A stretch of DNA of 64,000 nt from Marchantia polymorpha subsp. ruderalis (GCA_037833965.1 AP031354.1:31660001-31724000), one strand, 5' to 3'. Shown: positions 49,439-61,250, counted from the stretch's first letter. Made by a program: numbers and translations. The notes: generated by a model from the sequence alone, not told the origin.

Positions 49439-51433
49439 TCAGACGGAACCGGCAGAGCTGTTCGATCTGATTCCCAAGTCGACGAAATTCACTGGAGTCG
49501 TCGCAGCGGTGGTTCTCTTCCCTCTCTCGGATCTGGAATTCTCGGCGAATTTCAAGCTCTGTTGATGCAAGCCTTGGGCCTGCTCTTCCTCGCTCCACTC
49601 GCTTCTGTAGTAGTCCTCCTCCGTGGTGCTTCCGGCAGGGAAGAACATACCTCCCCACTGCGGGAACCACACGAGCAGCAGCGGCAGAGTGCAAACCACC
49701 GTCATGACTCCCATGAGCTTGATGCCGGTCTCCGTCGAGTACTTGGAGCTCATGAAGAAGAGCCCCTGCGTCAGCACGGCGCCGATGTTGCCCCCTGCTC
49801 CCGTGGTGCCATTGACGATGCCCAACGACCTGCGCGAGATGAAGGGAATGATGCCGAATGTGGCTCCGCAAGCCGCTTGGCAGAAGAAGGAGAAGATGAG
49901 CATGACGGCGATGGACAGTCCCAGCTCGTTCGTCATTCCCAGCAAGATACACAGCACGCCGCCCAAGGTCTGAGTGACCCAGAGGCACCAGAGGCGACCC
50001 CTCATCCCGAACCTGATGGCCACCACGTCCGACAGCACCCCACCCAGCGGCCGCGAGAAGATGTTCATCAGCCCGAAGGTCGAGGCGATGACTCCCGCCG
50101 TGGCCAGGTTCAGATCGAACCGATCGTAGAAATACTCCGCGATGATGTTGTCGATCGTCAGCTCGATGCCGAAGCAGTAGCCGTACGTCAGCGCCAGCAC
50201 GAACATCCGATAGTTCTTCACCGCTTGCATGAACACCTGCACGAGCAAGCGCAGACGGAACCGAGTCTCCAGCATTCAGATATAATGCGCGGGTACGGGG
50301 AAGAAATCCCTCGAGCAAATTGATGAGCGGATGACATTGATCGAATTCAATCGAAGAAATTCAGATCGCAAGGCGATTCAAATCACAAATTTTCCACACT
50401 CCTTTGCTATGGAGGCGGAGGGAGGGAGGATGGCATTTATCGAACTCAATCGAAGAATTTAGATCGCAAGGCGGTTCAAGTCACAAATATTCCACAGTCC
50501 TTGCTATGGAGGCGGAAGGAGGGAGGGAGGGAGGGAGGGGAAGGGTACCTGGACGAAGCTGTCGGAGACTTTCTCGCCCTCGCGCTCGAGGGCGGAGTAA
50601 TTGCCGTCGGGGAGGTCCTGGCCGAGGACGAGGACGAGGATGCCGATGCCGAGGTGCAAGAGACCGGGGAGGAAGAAGGAGAGGCGCCAGGCGGCGTAGC
50701 TCTCGGCGCCGAGGTTGCGGTGGATGATGTCGTAGACGATGGGCATGACGAGCTGAGTGATACCGCCGCCGAGGTTGCCCCAGCCGGCGGCCGTCCCGTT
50801 GGCCAGGCCGACGATCTTCGTGTTGAACATGGAGCTCATCCAGAACTGGCACGAGACGAACGTCGCCAGCGCGAAGCCGATGCAGAAGCGCACGAGGATG
50901 AAGGCCGTGGCCGTGGACACGAGCGGCATGCAGAAGACGGGCGGCGCCGTGATGAGGATGAGGATGGCGCAGCCGTAGCGAGGCCCCAGCAGGTCGCAGA
51001 TGGTGCCCATGAGCAGCCGCGAGACGATGGAGCCCGAGACGGACGCGATTCCGGCATTGCCGATGTCGACCTTGGTCAGATTCAGATTGTCGCGGATGAC
51101 GGGCATCAGAGGCGGAGCTGCGAATGTCGAAAAGAACGAGATCATGAACGAGATCCAGGCCAAGTGGAATGTTCTCATGTGCGGCGCTGCGAACGAGTGC
51201 AGCCTCACCGTCTTGGCCTTGTGCTCCGAGTCCACGGGTAAAGGGAACTTCTTCCCGCACAGATCTCTGGCCACGAATGCGCTCTTCACGTCCCCGGCCT
51301 CCATCGACATGGCGAACACCGGCGGCGTGTGCCCGTGCCCCGACGTCGTCGAACTGTGTCGCGATCCCTGCGAGCTGAACGACGAGAACACATCTTTCGC
51401 CGAGCCACCGAGCTCCCTGTCTCTGTGAGACAT
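49439..51433 (-). CDS. NRT2: NRT2 high-affinity nitrate transporter, copy A (two exons)
   Basis: A major-facilitator H+/nitrate symporter of the plasma membrane, expected to work with NAR2. Exon 1 is 51433-50549 (295 codons), exon 2 is 50236-49439, joined by a 312-bp GT-AG intron in phase 0; 560 residues in total. Twelve membrane helices fit residues about 90-485. Hallmarks: [14 protein letters not shown] at 65-78, [13 protein letters not shown] (MFS loop 2-3 motif) at 142-154, first nitrate signature [10 protein letters not shown] at 215-224, and second nitrate signature TGAGGNIG at 440-447. The N-terminus is Ser/His-rich ([19 protein letters not shown]) and lacks the EPGSSxHGxTG motif of copy B and Arabidopsis NRT2.1. 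The C-terminus KRTTAATTP has Thr where Arabidopsis NRT2.1 has regulatory Ser501, by my alignment. ATG 51433 is the first Met of the frame. The frame is intact, so it is probably functional. Confidence 0.96.
50340..50530. repeat. Tandem duplication (~98 bp) within the NRT2-A intron
   Basis: TCGAAYTCAATCGAAGAA, then AGATCGCAAGGCGRTTCAA, ACAAAT, TTCCACA and TTGCTATGGAGGCGGA occur at about 50341-50418 and again at about 50440-50515, spaced 98-99 bp, each followed by GGGA repeats. The second unit sits next to the splice donor. Confidence 0.85.
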
Positions 51434-53420
51434 GATCGCCCCTAGCTCAGCACAATTCGATTCACCGGAGTTCACAATCTGGACTTGAACTCCAGCGTGA
51501 GCAATTCAATCGGAGTCTCCTGCTTCTGCTTCTGCCCGTCTCTACCTCTGCCACTGATCTGAGAGGGAGGGAGGGATGGACGGAGGGAGGGAGATATTGT
51601 GAAATCTGACTCGAGAGAGTGGTCTCGAACTCGCCGGGGATTATTCGAAATCGAATGTTGTTCTCAGAGCTCTTAAGTGTGGAGTCTGCAAAGGACCGGA
51701 GTTGACCGGAGAGACTGAAACTGGATCGACCTCCGGAATGTCAACGAGAAATGGTACGATCCGACTTACGCACACTCGATCTTCTCGGGGTCCGAGCCTT
51801 CGTTCGCTGAAGTCGAGGGACGGTGAAGTCAGCGCTCGCAGTGCGAGGATCGTCAACGCGTTGTGGGTGTTTGGATTCGGGAGTGGCACTGTAACCCTGG
51901 CAGACCGTCCATGGAATCCACAGCGTGGTAGCCCAATCTGCTCGCACAGGGAGCCCACTTGCCGAGGAATTTCCAATCTCATGGAGGGGCAGTCGCTCTA
52001 ACAGTTCCCATGCCAGCTGAAGAAGTTCTATTCGGGCTGACATGGCGCCCTGTGCCGATCGAGGTTGGCCAGATTGGCTCCCAGGTTCCGCTAGCTGCGG
52101 CCGGGACGAATGTCAACTGCTCTTGTTCTTCAGTCTACTGTACCCACCTTCCTCCATATCCAAAAGCCCCCAAGAGCTGGACCCCCATCGCTCAGTAGAT
52201 GAACCTCGGCTTCCCTGTCCGTATTGTTGCGGTGTACTGGTTGAGGCTGCGAGAGACACTCTCCCGCAAAGTCCGTCATCTACGATGAGGAGGAGGAAGC
52301 TCACAAAATCCCTCTCATGCCCATACTGCAGCTCTTGAGCCAAGTATCAGATCTCGTGTAAAGGAAATGGCCAGAGGAGGAGGAGGAGGAGGTGGAGAAG
52401 GTTGTGGTGGCGTTTGAAGAGGGGAATCTTCCATTTTGCAAGATTCGTTTGATCTCTGTTTCAAAGACATTTTCCGATGCTGGGGTGGCAAGGGCAAGTG
52501 GGAAATTGAACCACCGTCCTCTCGAAGGCCTTCCCGAAATCTCGACCCAAACGTCTTCTGAACCTAGACTGGCCAATTGGCGATTCAGAAATCGTCCAGG
52601 TGATGGATGGATTGATGGGTACTTTTCCAACAGCGTGGCTTTGTTGTAATTATAGGTCTCATGTCGTGCTAAGCCGCAAAGCGCTCCGATACTGACACTT
52701 GCTCCCCACAGTTCTCCTTTTCCTAATCGATGAGCTCACCTCTCCGTGGATCAATCGTAAACTCATGTGGTCCGAACCCGTCGACCAGCGATCAGCCATT
52801 AGCTACTGCTGTGCAAGGCGCGCAAATCGATGACACAGATGAGAAAGGAAATATCGGGCTTTGGTGTCTCGTCTCTACAGCAAGCATGTAGGCGTTCATC
52901 GGTAATCTTACCATCTGTCTAATCTGTGAGCTAAACTACAAGTCCGCCATGACAGAGGATTCTCTCCGAGATTGTGGCAAGGACAGGGCAGGGCATGGCA
53001 TCCACTTGTGATGTATGTATGTATGTAGGACTGGAGTGGGGGGACGGACCAAGGCTCCGAGAAGATGGGTGCTCGCCTATTTTTACGCCAACTTTTCCAC
53101 GAACCTTGGCCTGCATCTATTTCAGCTCACTCCGAATCCCAATTTCTGGGACATCGACTCTTTTGACGACAACGGCCGGTAATCGTCCCATGGATTGGGA
53201 GCTACTATAGGTCACGATCGAGATAATTTCCGGTTGATAATTTCTGAAAGGCATTGTCGTTTCGTTCTTTTACTCTACTCGGACGACCTGAGTGCACCTG
53301 CGCTCTTGAGATTGTGGAAGCAGACTGACTGGAACACTTTCGCAAGGAGAATGTTAGCGGTTTCTGATATCATGGAGGCACATTCTGAAACTCGACACCC
53401 ATTAGAACATAAGACGTAGA
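51434..53420 (-). promoter_or_regulatory. Upstream region of NRT2 copy A
   Basis: GC-rich for the first 1.2 kb, with GGGA-rich tracts near 51565-51595 and a GGA/GAG tract at about 52372-52395. Overlapping frames on both strands (for example 51641-51982 and 52301-52630 minus; 52392-52649 plus) have no domain. No clear TATA box or nitrate-responsive element could be assigned by eye. Confidence 0.4.
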
Positions 53421-55957
53421 AAATCGGGAGTAGCAGGAAAGGTCGTTCCCTTGAGTCTCCAGTTGATACCGTTGATCTACCTCACGCCCCTGTCCCTAAA
53501 AGCCAGATAAACTAAATTGGATCCAGTCTCAGGGCATTACCACACTACCGGCAGCGGGCACCAAGCTCCTGGCTATAAGAAAATCAGGTTTTCGTAGGCC
53601 TAAGTTTGCCAGCTGGAGAGAATTCCATAACCTCTACCACACTACCGGTAGTGCCTTTGGAGTGAAAAGGGAAAAATATGTCTACTAATTGCAACGCAGC
53701 GGTGAGAAGTCTTTGGAAGAGTAACCCAGGAAGTCGCGAAAGTACACGTGGAGTCTATATATTCCGGAAAAACCGGAATTCCAGTCGGAAGTGCCTGGTA
53801 GTTTTGAGAAGTCGATTTCTTTGCCACCTAGTATATATCAAATTGCCGCTCCCTCCCGTGTGGTAAAGGGGGAACCTCGGGTGCCAATAACAAGCGAGGA
53901 GTCGCTGCCGCTGCCGGTCGTGTGGTTTGGCCCTCAGTATCCACGATTCCCAGAAGAAGGCACTGGAGAGACGTATCGTGAAAAGGCGCTTCGAGATCCT
54001 CCTCGAACTTTAATACAGCCACTTGAAAAATGGATACTACAAATGGGTAGGACTTGGGATATGAGTCTGCAGCCAGTGGGCTTGAGCCACTAACAAGTAA
54101 AGTACCCAAGAGGATGATATGACCCCATCAAGTCCCTGTGCATGCGGTTGGGCCAAAGCCCCAACAGCATAGTGCTCAATCCGCTGACCTGCTAACCAAC
54201 ACGGGGATTGGTTTGAGATTCGATTTGGGGCACGTGTATTCGGTATGAAGGGGTCGGTACCTGTACCGGACGACAGTATGTTCACAATGAGCTTTTGATG
54301 GAACTGAGTTCTGTTATGCTTTGATCGTGGTTCAACCTTCACCAAAGCTCCAATTATAGGTGCTTTCGATATTCTCAACTCTCAACTCGAGTCACTCCTC
54401 AATCCCGAACCCATTTACAAGTGGATGGTAGTAGACGGCGGCGACGCTCGTGGACATTATGTAATAGACTAATACCCATTTGAATCAACTGTGAATGTTC
54501 GTTTGCTGATAATGTAAGTAATAATAGTTAAATATTGTTTGTTCATTTGTGAATCTTCCATCCAAATCTTCTATTTGAAAAATTATCCTAACTAGTTTTG
54601 TGATATAATAATATAAAAGTGTTAATTGCTATTCAGATTCAAAAGCCAGATGTTTTCTCGACTTATAAGCGTTGATACATACAGTTGCATAACGAGAATC
54701 GTCGCAATACACATGGAAATCAAGAACATAAGCATTTGAAGAGTAATCTAATGTCATGTCTTTCCAACTAGTACATCTAGATATGCTCAAGTGTGCAAGA
54801 AGCATATAAAATAGTCTATGAACAATCACCACAATTATTGGCAAGCATGAGAATGTTGAAGTATTACAGTTGCGAGTACATTGTTGCACATCTCTTGGTG
54901 TCTCCTTGGTAAATACTGGGCCATTTTGCTCTCGGGAGGACTATTACATTTGAGGTGCCACACTTCGCGACACATTATAATACAAAATCAAAAATGTAAA
55001 AAAAGATCTATAACGAAAGTATGAAATGACAAGATATTGAGCTCATGAAATTCGAAGGTACAATCCTTAGTAAAAGAAACATGGGGCCGAGTGGCTTGAA
55101 GAATACGTAGAATATGAAATGTATCTAATAGGATTCCACAATGAAACAGCTGGTAAGGATTCAAGTCGCTTCAAAATAAGGATGGTTTGTCGCTTTACCA
55201 AAATCCAATATTTAAAGCATCTCCTTCGCTGTGTTTCTTCGAAGTTGTGATTTTTGCGGTGGCAACTTGAGAACGGAAAGTTAAAAAAATAAATTATACT
55301 CGGAATGAAAGATTGCTGGAAACAAGCCAGTATAGGTTGCTCCAGTAATAGGCATAGTATGGCTCGAAGAAGCGTGGTAGTGTGAAAAAATACCGATAAT
55401 GGTCAATTTTTCCTCGCAGGCGAGAGCTGGAGATTGTAACAATGTCTCTTCATTGACTAGTATCATCTTGTGTGGTAAGCACACTGAGTGTTAGACTGAG
55501 CATCGTAGAGGCCATAGCCATTACAAAGTACTCCAGACTATCAAATGTTGGTGTTACATATCCACGGTTCCCTTTGGAACTAATGGATGCTAGATCTTGG
55601 TTTTGTCGGCTAAGATGGCCTTGATGATGTGTTACAGGTGTTGCAGGTGTTACATAAACCCGTACCATATGGCCTTTAATTCTTGGCTTTTTTTTGTCAG
55701 CTTTGAGTGGAGTAAATAACGTAGTGGAAAAAAGTTTGATGTCAAAGGAGTCCACATGTGCATTGTGCACGAAGATGATTATAACATGTCCTTGGAGATC
55801 TATTTTTGGAGGAAGAAAAGCTAGTCGACTGCCCTCATCATGTAAAGAGGCAACAAATCAAAACCCCTAGACAACTACTGTCTTGAAACCAGTCGCTTTA
55901 AATATCTATTTTAAGCCAAGTGTTGACTTGTGTTACAATCGACGTAGGAAGAAGACG
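53421..55957. other. Intergenic, with a possible tRNA-like (SINE-type) scrap
   Basis: The palindrome ACTACCGGTAGT sits at about 53642 and a related ACTACCGGCAG at about 53544. On the minus strand near 54195-54080 an A-box-like TCAGCGGATTGAGCA is followed about 100 bases later by GGCTCAAGCCC, resembling a B box but too far away for a tRNA. No tRNA fold was found. Frame 55450-55770 (minus, 106 codons) is unrecognised. Confidence 0.35.
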
Positions 55958-55965
55958 GTTATATG
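55958..55965. repeat. Target-site duplication, left copy (GTTATATG)
   Basis: Matches 56801-56808 (CTTATATG) at 7 of 8 bases; 8 bp is the hAT length. Confidence 0.7.
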
Positions 55966-56800
55966 CAGGCCTCTCTAAATACGGCACATACGGAACTTGA
56001 GGGCCAAAGTGCCGTATTTCGTTTTCAGAAAGTTCCGTATTTCCAACAAAAAATCTTTGTTCTCTAGGTGTAGAAACTAACGGAGTCATTTAACTAAAAC
56101 TTTGGGGTGACAATTTTTGACAAATCTTTGTTGATGTAATTGATTTTACTAGAGAAACTTACAGGTAAATCTTTGCCGTGATTGTTTTTGACAATTTCTT
56201 TGTTCATTACCGTTACTTTACTGGAGAAACTAACTGAATATTTGACTAAAACTTTGGGGCGACACCTGATGAGTTCAACCAAGTTCTAGTATTTTGTTTC
56301 CTTAGTTACTTCATTCACTTGTAGCTTTGAAAACACAAAAAATTATTCAACTAGTTTCTAAAATATCAAGAAATTCTCAAAATTTCTCGGAAATAAAAGT
56401 ACAAAGATAAAATAGTGAACCCAGAACATTACGAAGTCAATGTTCTAGGTGCACAAAAATCTGTTGATTGAAAAGTTTGATTCCAGGTTTTAAAAATAGA
56501 TTTCTTCAACTCATGGAGTTTTTCGTAGTATTAGTTTCACCATTTTTGAACACTTGAACGGTGTGGAGAGTGATTTCTCCTTGCTGAAATGGAAAAAGTA
56601 TATTCAGAGATCAAAGATAACACCCATTTCTCTCGAAGTTGTATTGCATTGACAACAAATTCGGCAAACAACATGAGAATTTAGGTCAAAATTCGGCCGA
56701 AAACTGTCGAGTTCCTTATATTCCGTATTTTGATTTGAAAATTTTCTTTATTTTGTTGAGATACGGAACATAAGGAATCCGCCCTATATAGAGAGGCCTG
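55966..56800. mobile_element. Non-autonomous hAT-like element (835 bp)
   Basis: Begins CAGGCCTCTCTAAATACGGC and ends, read on the reverse strand, CAGGCCTCTCTATATAGGGC, so terminal inverted repeats of about 20 bp with three mismatches. An imperfect 8-bp duplication (7/8) flanks it. Subterminal TACGGAA units appear several times at both ends. The interior has no transposase; two similar internal segments (AAACTTTGGGGYGACA at about 56098 and 56250; TTTACTRGAGAAACT at about 56145 and 56218) form a decayed repeat. It would depend on a transposase made elsewhere. Its termini differ from the 5.3-kb element, so it belongs to another hAT family. Confidence 0.82.
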
Positions 56801-56808
56801 CTTATATG
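56801..56808. repeat. Target-site duplication, right copy (CTTATATG)
   Basis: Partner of 55958-55965, one mismatch. Confidence 0.7.
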
Positions 56809-57020
56809 AGGATATGCAGTCTATCTACCTCTGACTAGATAACAACAATAATAGGGCTAGACTGTCGACCCATCACTTTCCACAGGATTTTGGAACTGTG
56901 ACTAGACACTTTCTACTCACAATCCTCAAATTCGACACTCGCAGACACATGGGAGTATCAAGGAGAAATTCACAGGGATGATGAAGTGTTGACTGTGGCG
57001 GTAGTAGTGGTAAAAAAGTA

Positions 57021-57258
57021 TGGACTGACAGTAGGCCCTAACTCAATCTGCGGATCAAAACTCAACGTAACGTAAAAGGTTACCAAGAAAGCCATGGTAC
57101 TCTATCTTTACCCAACTTTTTACCTTACACGTAACACTATGGTCTACCTTTACTCGTAATTACCCGGTTACCCGCCAATTGTTGGGTCTCATGTGAAAGA
57201 CTCTATGATTTTCTTAGCTTTTGATCCGCAGATTGAGTCAAGGCCTACTGTTAGTCCA
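57021..57258. repeat. Inverted repeat with 40-bp arms around a hAT-end-like core
   Basis: Left arm 57021-57060 pairs with right arm 57219-57258 (37 of 40 bases), e.g. CAATCTGCGGATCAAAA on the left and its complement on the right. The 158-bp centre holds GTAAAAGG, TTTTTACCTTACAC and TACCCGGTTACC, like the left end of the element at 2639. Confidence 0.82.
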
Positions 57259-58324
57259 GTCTTGAAGTTTCAAACTCACTTCCTAATCTCATCTCCCGAT
57301 CATGTGATTTTTTACCATTCCCGCAAGGTATGTAGAGCGATAATTCAAAGTGCTTCAAAGGAGGTTGTTCTCTCATGTGGGAATTACAAATGTGTGAGTA
57401 ATGTATTTAGATGCTTGTTAACGTGATCAAAATAGCTCATGTAGTCAGCAGTCAAGAAACTTTGACATGTTCTTGAATTCTCCTCCAAGTTCAAGCCTAT
57501 CAGCTCCACAACCGTGCTACCCTTCGTACGGGACAAATCTTCCACTTCTACCATTCTTGCATCAACAACCTCTGACCTCATATGAGCCCAAATTATTGCG
57601 GGTGGAATTCCAATTAGATACAAGGAAACTACAAGACCGAAACCTAAAATTCGGTAAGTCTGATCGTTAAATTGCAGGCTGTCCGACACTGTGGTTCTCA
57701 CTGGCGATCCATCACATCCAGACTTGACATGTCTTCTTAGGATGCTTCGAAATGCGATGGTAACGTAAGAGGAAAAGAATCATATCGATTCTTTCGAGCG
57801 ATGAGAATGGATCGATCCATGCACTTCTTCCTCCTCTGCTTCTTTTTTGATCATTCTTTGGCATAAGATCATGCTTCCTCGATGAATCATCTTCAAATAT
57901 GCACGAAACCAGAACTGAGTCCAAAACTGACGTGGTCAAACGGCATTCAGTCCACTTTGTCCATTCCAACGAACGTGGTAGACCGCGGTCTTCAACTCCG
58001 AAGAAGAGACTGATAGTGCGAACGAGCCATCGGTAACACAATGACGGGACCCGGGAATATTAACCACACTTCAAGGGTACATGAGTAACTGCAGTAAAGT
58101 TCGGGTCTTGCGTTCGTCACAAAATTAGAATAGTAATACAAATATTCCCTTAGAGACACAAGAATGTTCGTTTTTTTTTTTTTTTGGTTACCCTGTAATT
58201 ATCGGGTAACAAGAGGCTCTACCTTTACCTACCTTTAACTTACCCTATAGCCAGACATATTACCCTTACCTTTTACACTTATACTGGGTAACCCTAAAGG
58301 GTTACCTTACCTTGCCGAGGCTTA
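57061..58324 (-). mobile_element. Decayed hAT element of the same family as 2639-7936
   Basis: The right end, 58186-58324, aligns throughout with 7813-7936 and ends CTTACCTTGCCGAGGCTTA, the same terminal inverted repeat. A left-end-like block (57065-57175) aligns with 2650-2760 (GTAAAAGG, TCTACCTTTAC, AATTACC), but its terminal bases have drifted and no matching 8-bp duplication could be paired with the right flank (AGTGGAAA). Minus-strand frames in between (57701-57384, 105 codons; 58041-57712, 109 codons) show no transposase motif. It is either a non-autonomous derivative or a rearranged copy. The left boundary is uncertain. Confidence 0.65.
58171..58185. repeat. 15-base T tract
   Basis: Uninterrupted T run directly abutting the subterminal repeat of the hAT right end. 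Confidence 0.8.
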
Positions 58325-61250
58325 AGTGGAAACTCTAAGATGTGTATCTTACAAACACGAAGGAGAGAAAGCCTCAGCCTTCTCTCCATCGTCTCACGTG
58401 CTTCTCTCCATTGTCGCTCGATGTCACTATTGTCATTGAGAAGTTCGATAAAAATATTTTGACATTGGAAAAAATAATTATATTCTATATTTTGTTATAT
58501 AATCACAGAACAATTTTAAATGGTATTGAAAGTAAGTTTGAACATCAATTCTTAAAACTTGTTTAATAGATTTTCAGTTGTTCTTGAATACTCATGAAAT
58601 ACATATCCTCTTTGAATGATAGTTGTGTTTGCTGTCAAATCCAGTAAAGTAAGAAGTTTTGAAGAAATCCACTTAATGAATTTGATAAGTGAAGTTTGAG
58701 TGGAATGCGTTGTAAATAAATTGTCATCATGGTTCAGATACGTACATATTTTTGAAGATGTGAAAGAGACCATTTTGCTTGAACTTGTATGAGAGTTCAA
58801 ACATTACATCATATGCAAAAAAACTGACATCACATTAGAAGGAGTCGAAAACTGGATTGGCCTAACATGCATGCTTTGACACTTTGGATCTTTGAATTAT
58901 TTGATTATCCAGGTTATCCCCATGGCGACAATGACTACACTCTTATCTATATCATGGAGACCGCTTCCTATGGGCAACGGATACACATGACCTTTTATCA
59001 TTTCAGCCTTGTCTCTAGGTCCCATAGAAGTGTCATATCCAAAGTGTGTCAAGTCTATAGCAAAATAATGAAATTATTTTGCATGAGAGGTCATTGAAGA
59101 AATCTAAATACAGGCCATATGATATTGTGATGAAAAATCTGCTGTATCATAAATGATATATTCAATCATCAAAATCAAAAACTCTATATTTATTTGTCAT
59201 AAATATCACAGTTAGAACACATTAGTGATAATCTACTTGTCATTGTCATTTTAAATGACAGCATGTCAGTGACATATCTGGTTATGGAGAGTATGCATTT
59301 GATGTGCTCGTTTTATTGCGGGGTGGTTGAGGTCTCTTACTTGAAAATCTTGGGTACATATATAGTTCCGTATCTTCTTCATCGTGCGTCTTAAATCCAC
59401 CATCTTTCTCCTCACCACAATCCGGATAATTGTCAGAAGAGGTTAAAGAGCCTATACTGGTTATGGGAGAATTTCAAGTTATCGGAAACCTGATGTACAT
59501 TCACATCAGGTTACGCGTGAGAGGTAATTGAGGTCAGAAGCCACGACCACGCCCAGGACTCCGCCAATTACAGCACGTGGAAACGGAAAAGCAGCAGTTA
59601 ACTGAGCTCGCGGACAGCGCACAGTTTTGTAAAGGAGAGGGGATGCAACTGTATTGTGCAGTAGTATCGACAAGTGGTCGTCAGATCATCCATATGCATA
59701 TTTACAGACCTTCACTCGCGGCCCCAACACGTATTCGTTCCACGCTTCTGGGACGGAGATCCAGTGGAATGGTATGAGGAGATTCTGAACAGGCTAGAAA
59801 CTGTAATTTCCATCGATTCTTGCAAAGAACAGAAGATGAGTTCAGTTGGGTTTTGGAAGGTTTGTCATTATAGAACATGATTCTAAATTTAAACCTTGTG
59901 CAATCTATTTTCTCGTTGTCGAATCTGAGCTGTTCCTTTCCTGCCAATCGGCAACGCAAGGCTCGGGACAAGACAATTGCGCCAGTGAATATAAAGCGAG
60001 GACTCTATTTTAGAGGTTTTCAAGATTTGGAACTTTTGGTGCAGATTCTAACTTTCCTATAGATGTTAGTAATGTTGTGAAGACGAAATCAGGAACGCTG
60101 TGAAGACTGTAAGTGTCCGAAAAGGTTGGAAGGAGGATAGCATGAGCTTTGACAATTGGCTCAAATGGTTCCTGATTCCCGATTTCGAGACTAAATTAGT
60201 TGCTCTTTCTAAATTGATGGAATCATTTGTGGATCTGCTTAGACTTCCCAGATTTTGATTAAGATTCCAGGTCTTGGCATTTCATCAAGAAACTTATGAA
60301 AGACCATCTGTTCGGGATTCCATGCGGGAATCAAGCCGATCCAAGCTTTTCCTGTTCCCAAGGAGAGCACTAAAACTTTTCAAGCCAATTATTCACATCC
60401 AGGAAGGATGATAAGCTACTAATCATTTGTTGGCCAGGAGTGCGATGCGTTAAAGGTCAATCGCCTATCTGACATGTTCTTAAACGGTATGGGATTCTTA
60501 AAGAGAGTATATACACAAGACATTGCAGTGAAGAGAATGTAAATATAGTTCAATCACAGATGGATTCGCAGAGCAGCTTTGTCGACAAATGTGGTATTCA
60601 CATATTTATTGAACATGGAGGCATCGAAGCACTCGACAGCGTTGCAGAGCTCGAGACCAGCTCCATCTAACTCGTATTTCCTCCCAGCCATGGATGGCAC
60701 TAGCACTAATAGCGTCTCAACTAGTCGCGCTGGGCGGGCATAGGCCTCCACACAGAATTTCAAAGTTCTCTAATGGACGTCGGGATGTACCCTGAAAGAA
60801 TTGACACGGAAAGCACAAGTCTAAGACGTGTTTAAGAATTTCATCTATCGCTGGACCATCTACATAATGTACAACCTCGTCCACGCAGCCCCATCTCCAA
60901 ATAAATCCGTTCCAACCATCCAGCGCAATCGATCGATCCATCGAATAGACCGATTTAGCACTGGAATTGTCGAATGTAGCGCACTCCATAAGCGGCGCTT
61001 GAATTCTGTTGATGGTGCCCGTATTATAAGCATTAATGTTTTAAGTTATCTCTAAAGGTAGGGGCTGAACTGATCTAATACTGACCAGACTAACCAGTGT
61101 GGTACTATGAAGAGCAAATTGAATCGAATCGCATCTCGTGGTAGACAAGTGAGTAATAGCTGCCACCGATCAACTCCTACAGACAATGAATTAAGGTACG
61201 ATAGACCTTATCACTTCTAATTTGTCAACTGAGGTCCATGATCAAAGCCA
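58325..61250. other. Intergenic region 3' of NRT2 copy B
   Basis: No certain gene. A 10-bp perfect hairpin lies at 59487-59512 (AACCTGATGT, six-base loop, complement). A plus-strand frame near 59720-59880 reads VFVPRFWDGDPVEWYEEILN, loosely reminiscent of a retrotransposon gag, without further support. A coherent pair of minus-strand frames lies at 60554-60989. Confidence 0.4.
60554..60989 (-). other. Two overlapping minus-strand frames, possible frameshifted gene remnant
   Basis: Frame 60989-60717 (90 codons) reads DGWNGFIWRWGCVDEVVHYV, then DGPAIDEILKHVLDLCF. It overlaps frame 60763-60554 (69 codons), which reads ARLVETLLVLVPSMAGRKYE, then LCNAVECFDASMFNKYV. Both have balanced, protein-like composition, suggesting one coding stretch broken by a frameshift near 60740. 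No family is recognised. It lies about 260 bp beyond the 3' end of NRT2 copy B. Confidence 0.25.

Noticed and set aside
49128..50318. 396-codon minus-strand frame and 296-codon plus-strand frame (49433-50323)
   Set aside because: Both are shadows of NRT2-A exon 2 in other frames; they contain His/Arg/Asp-rich nonsense typical of GC-rich antisense or shifted reading.
50481..51260. 259-codon minus frame and 246-codon plus frame over NRT2-A exon 1
   Set aside because: Same GC-rich shadow effect; the NRT2 frame itself carries the conserved motifs.
53642..54110. Possible gene with 100-codon plus frame at 53791-54093
   Set aside because: Overlaps a minus frame of similar length, no motif, and lies next to repeat-like sequence.
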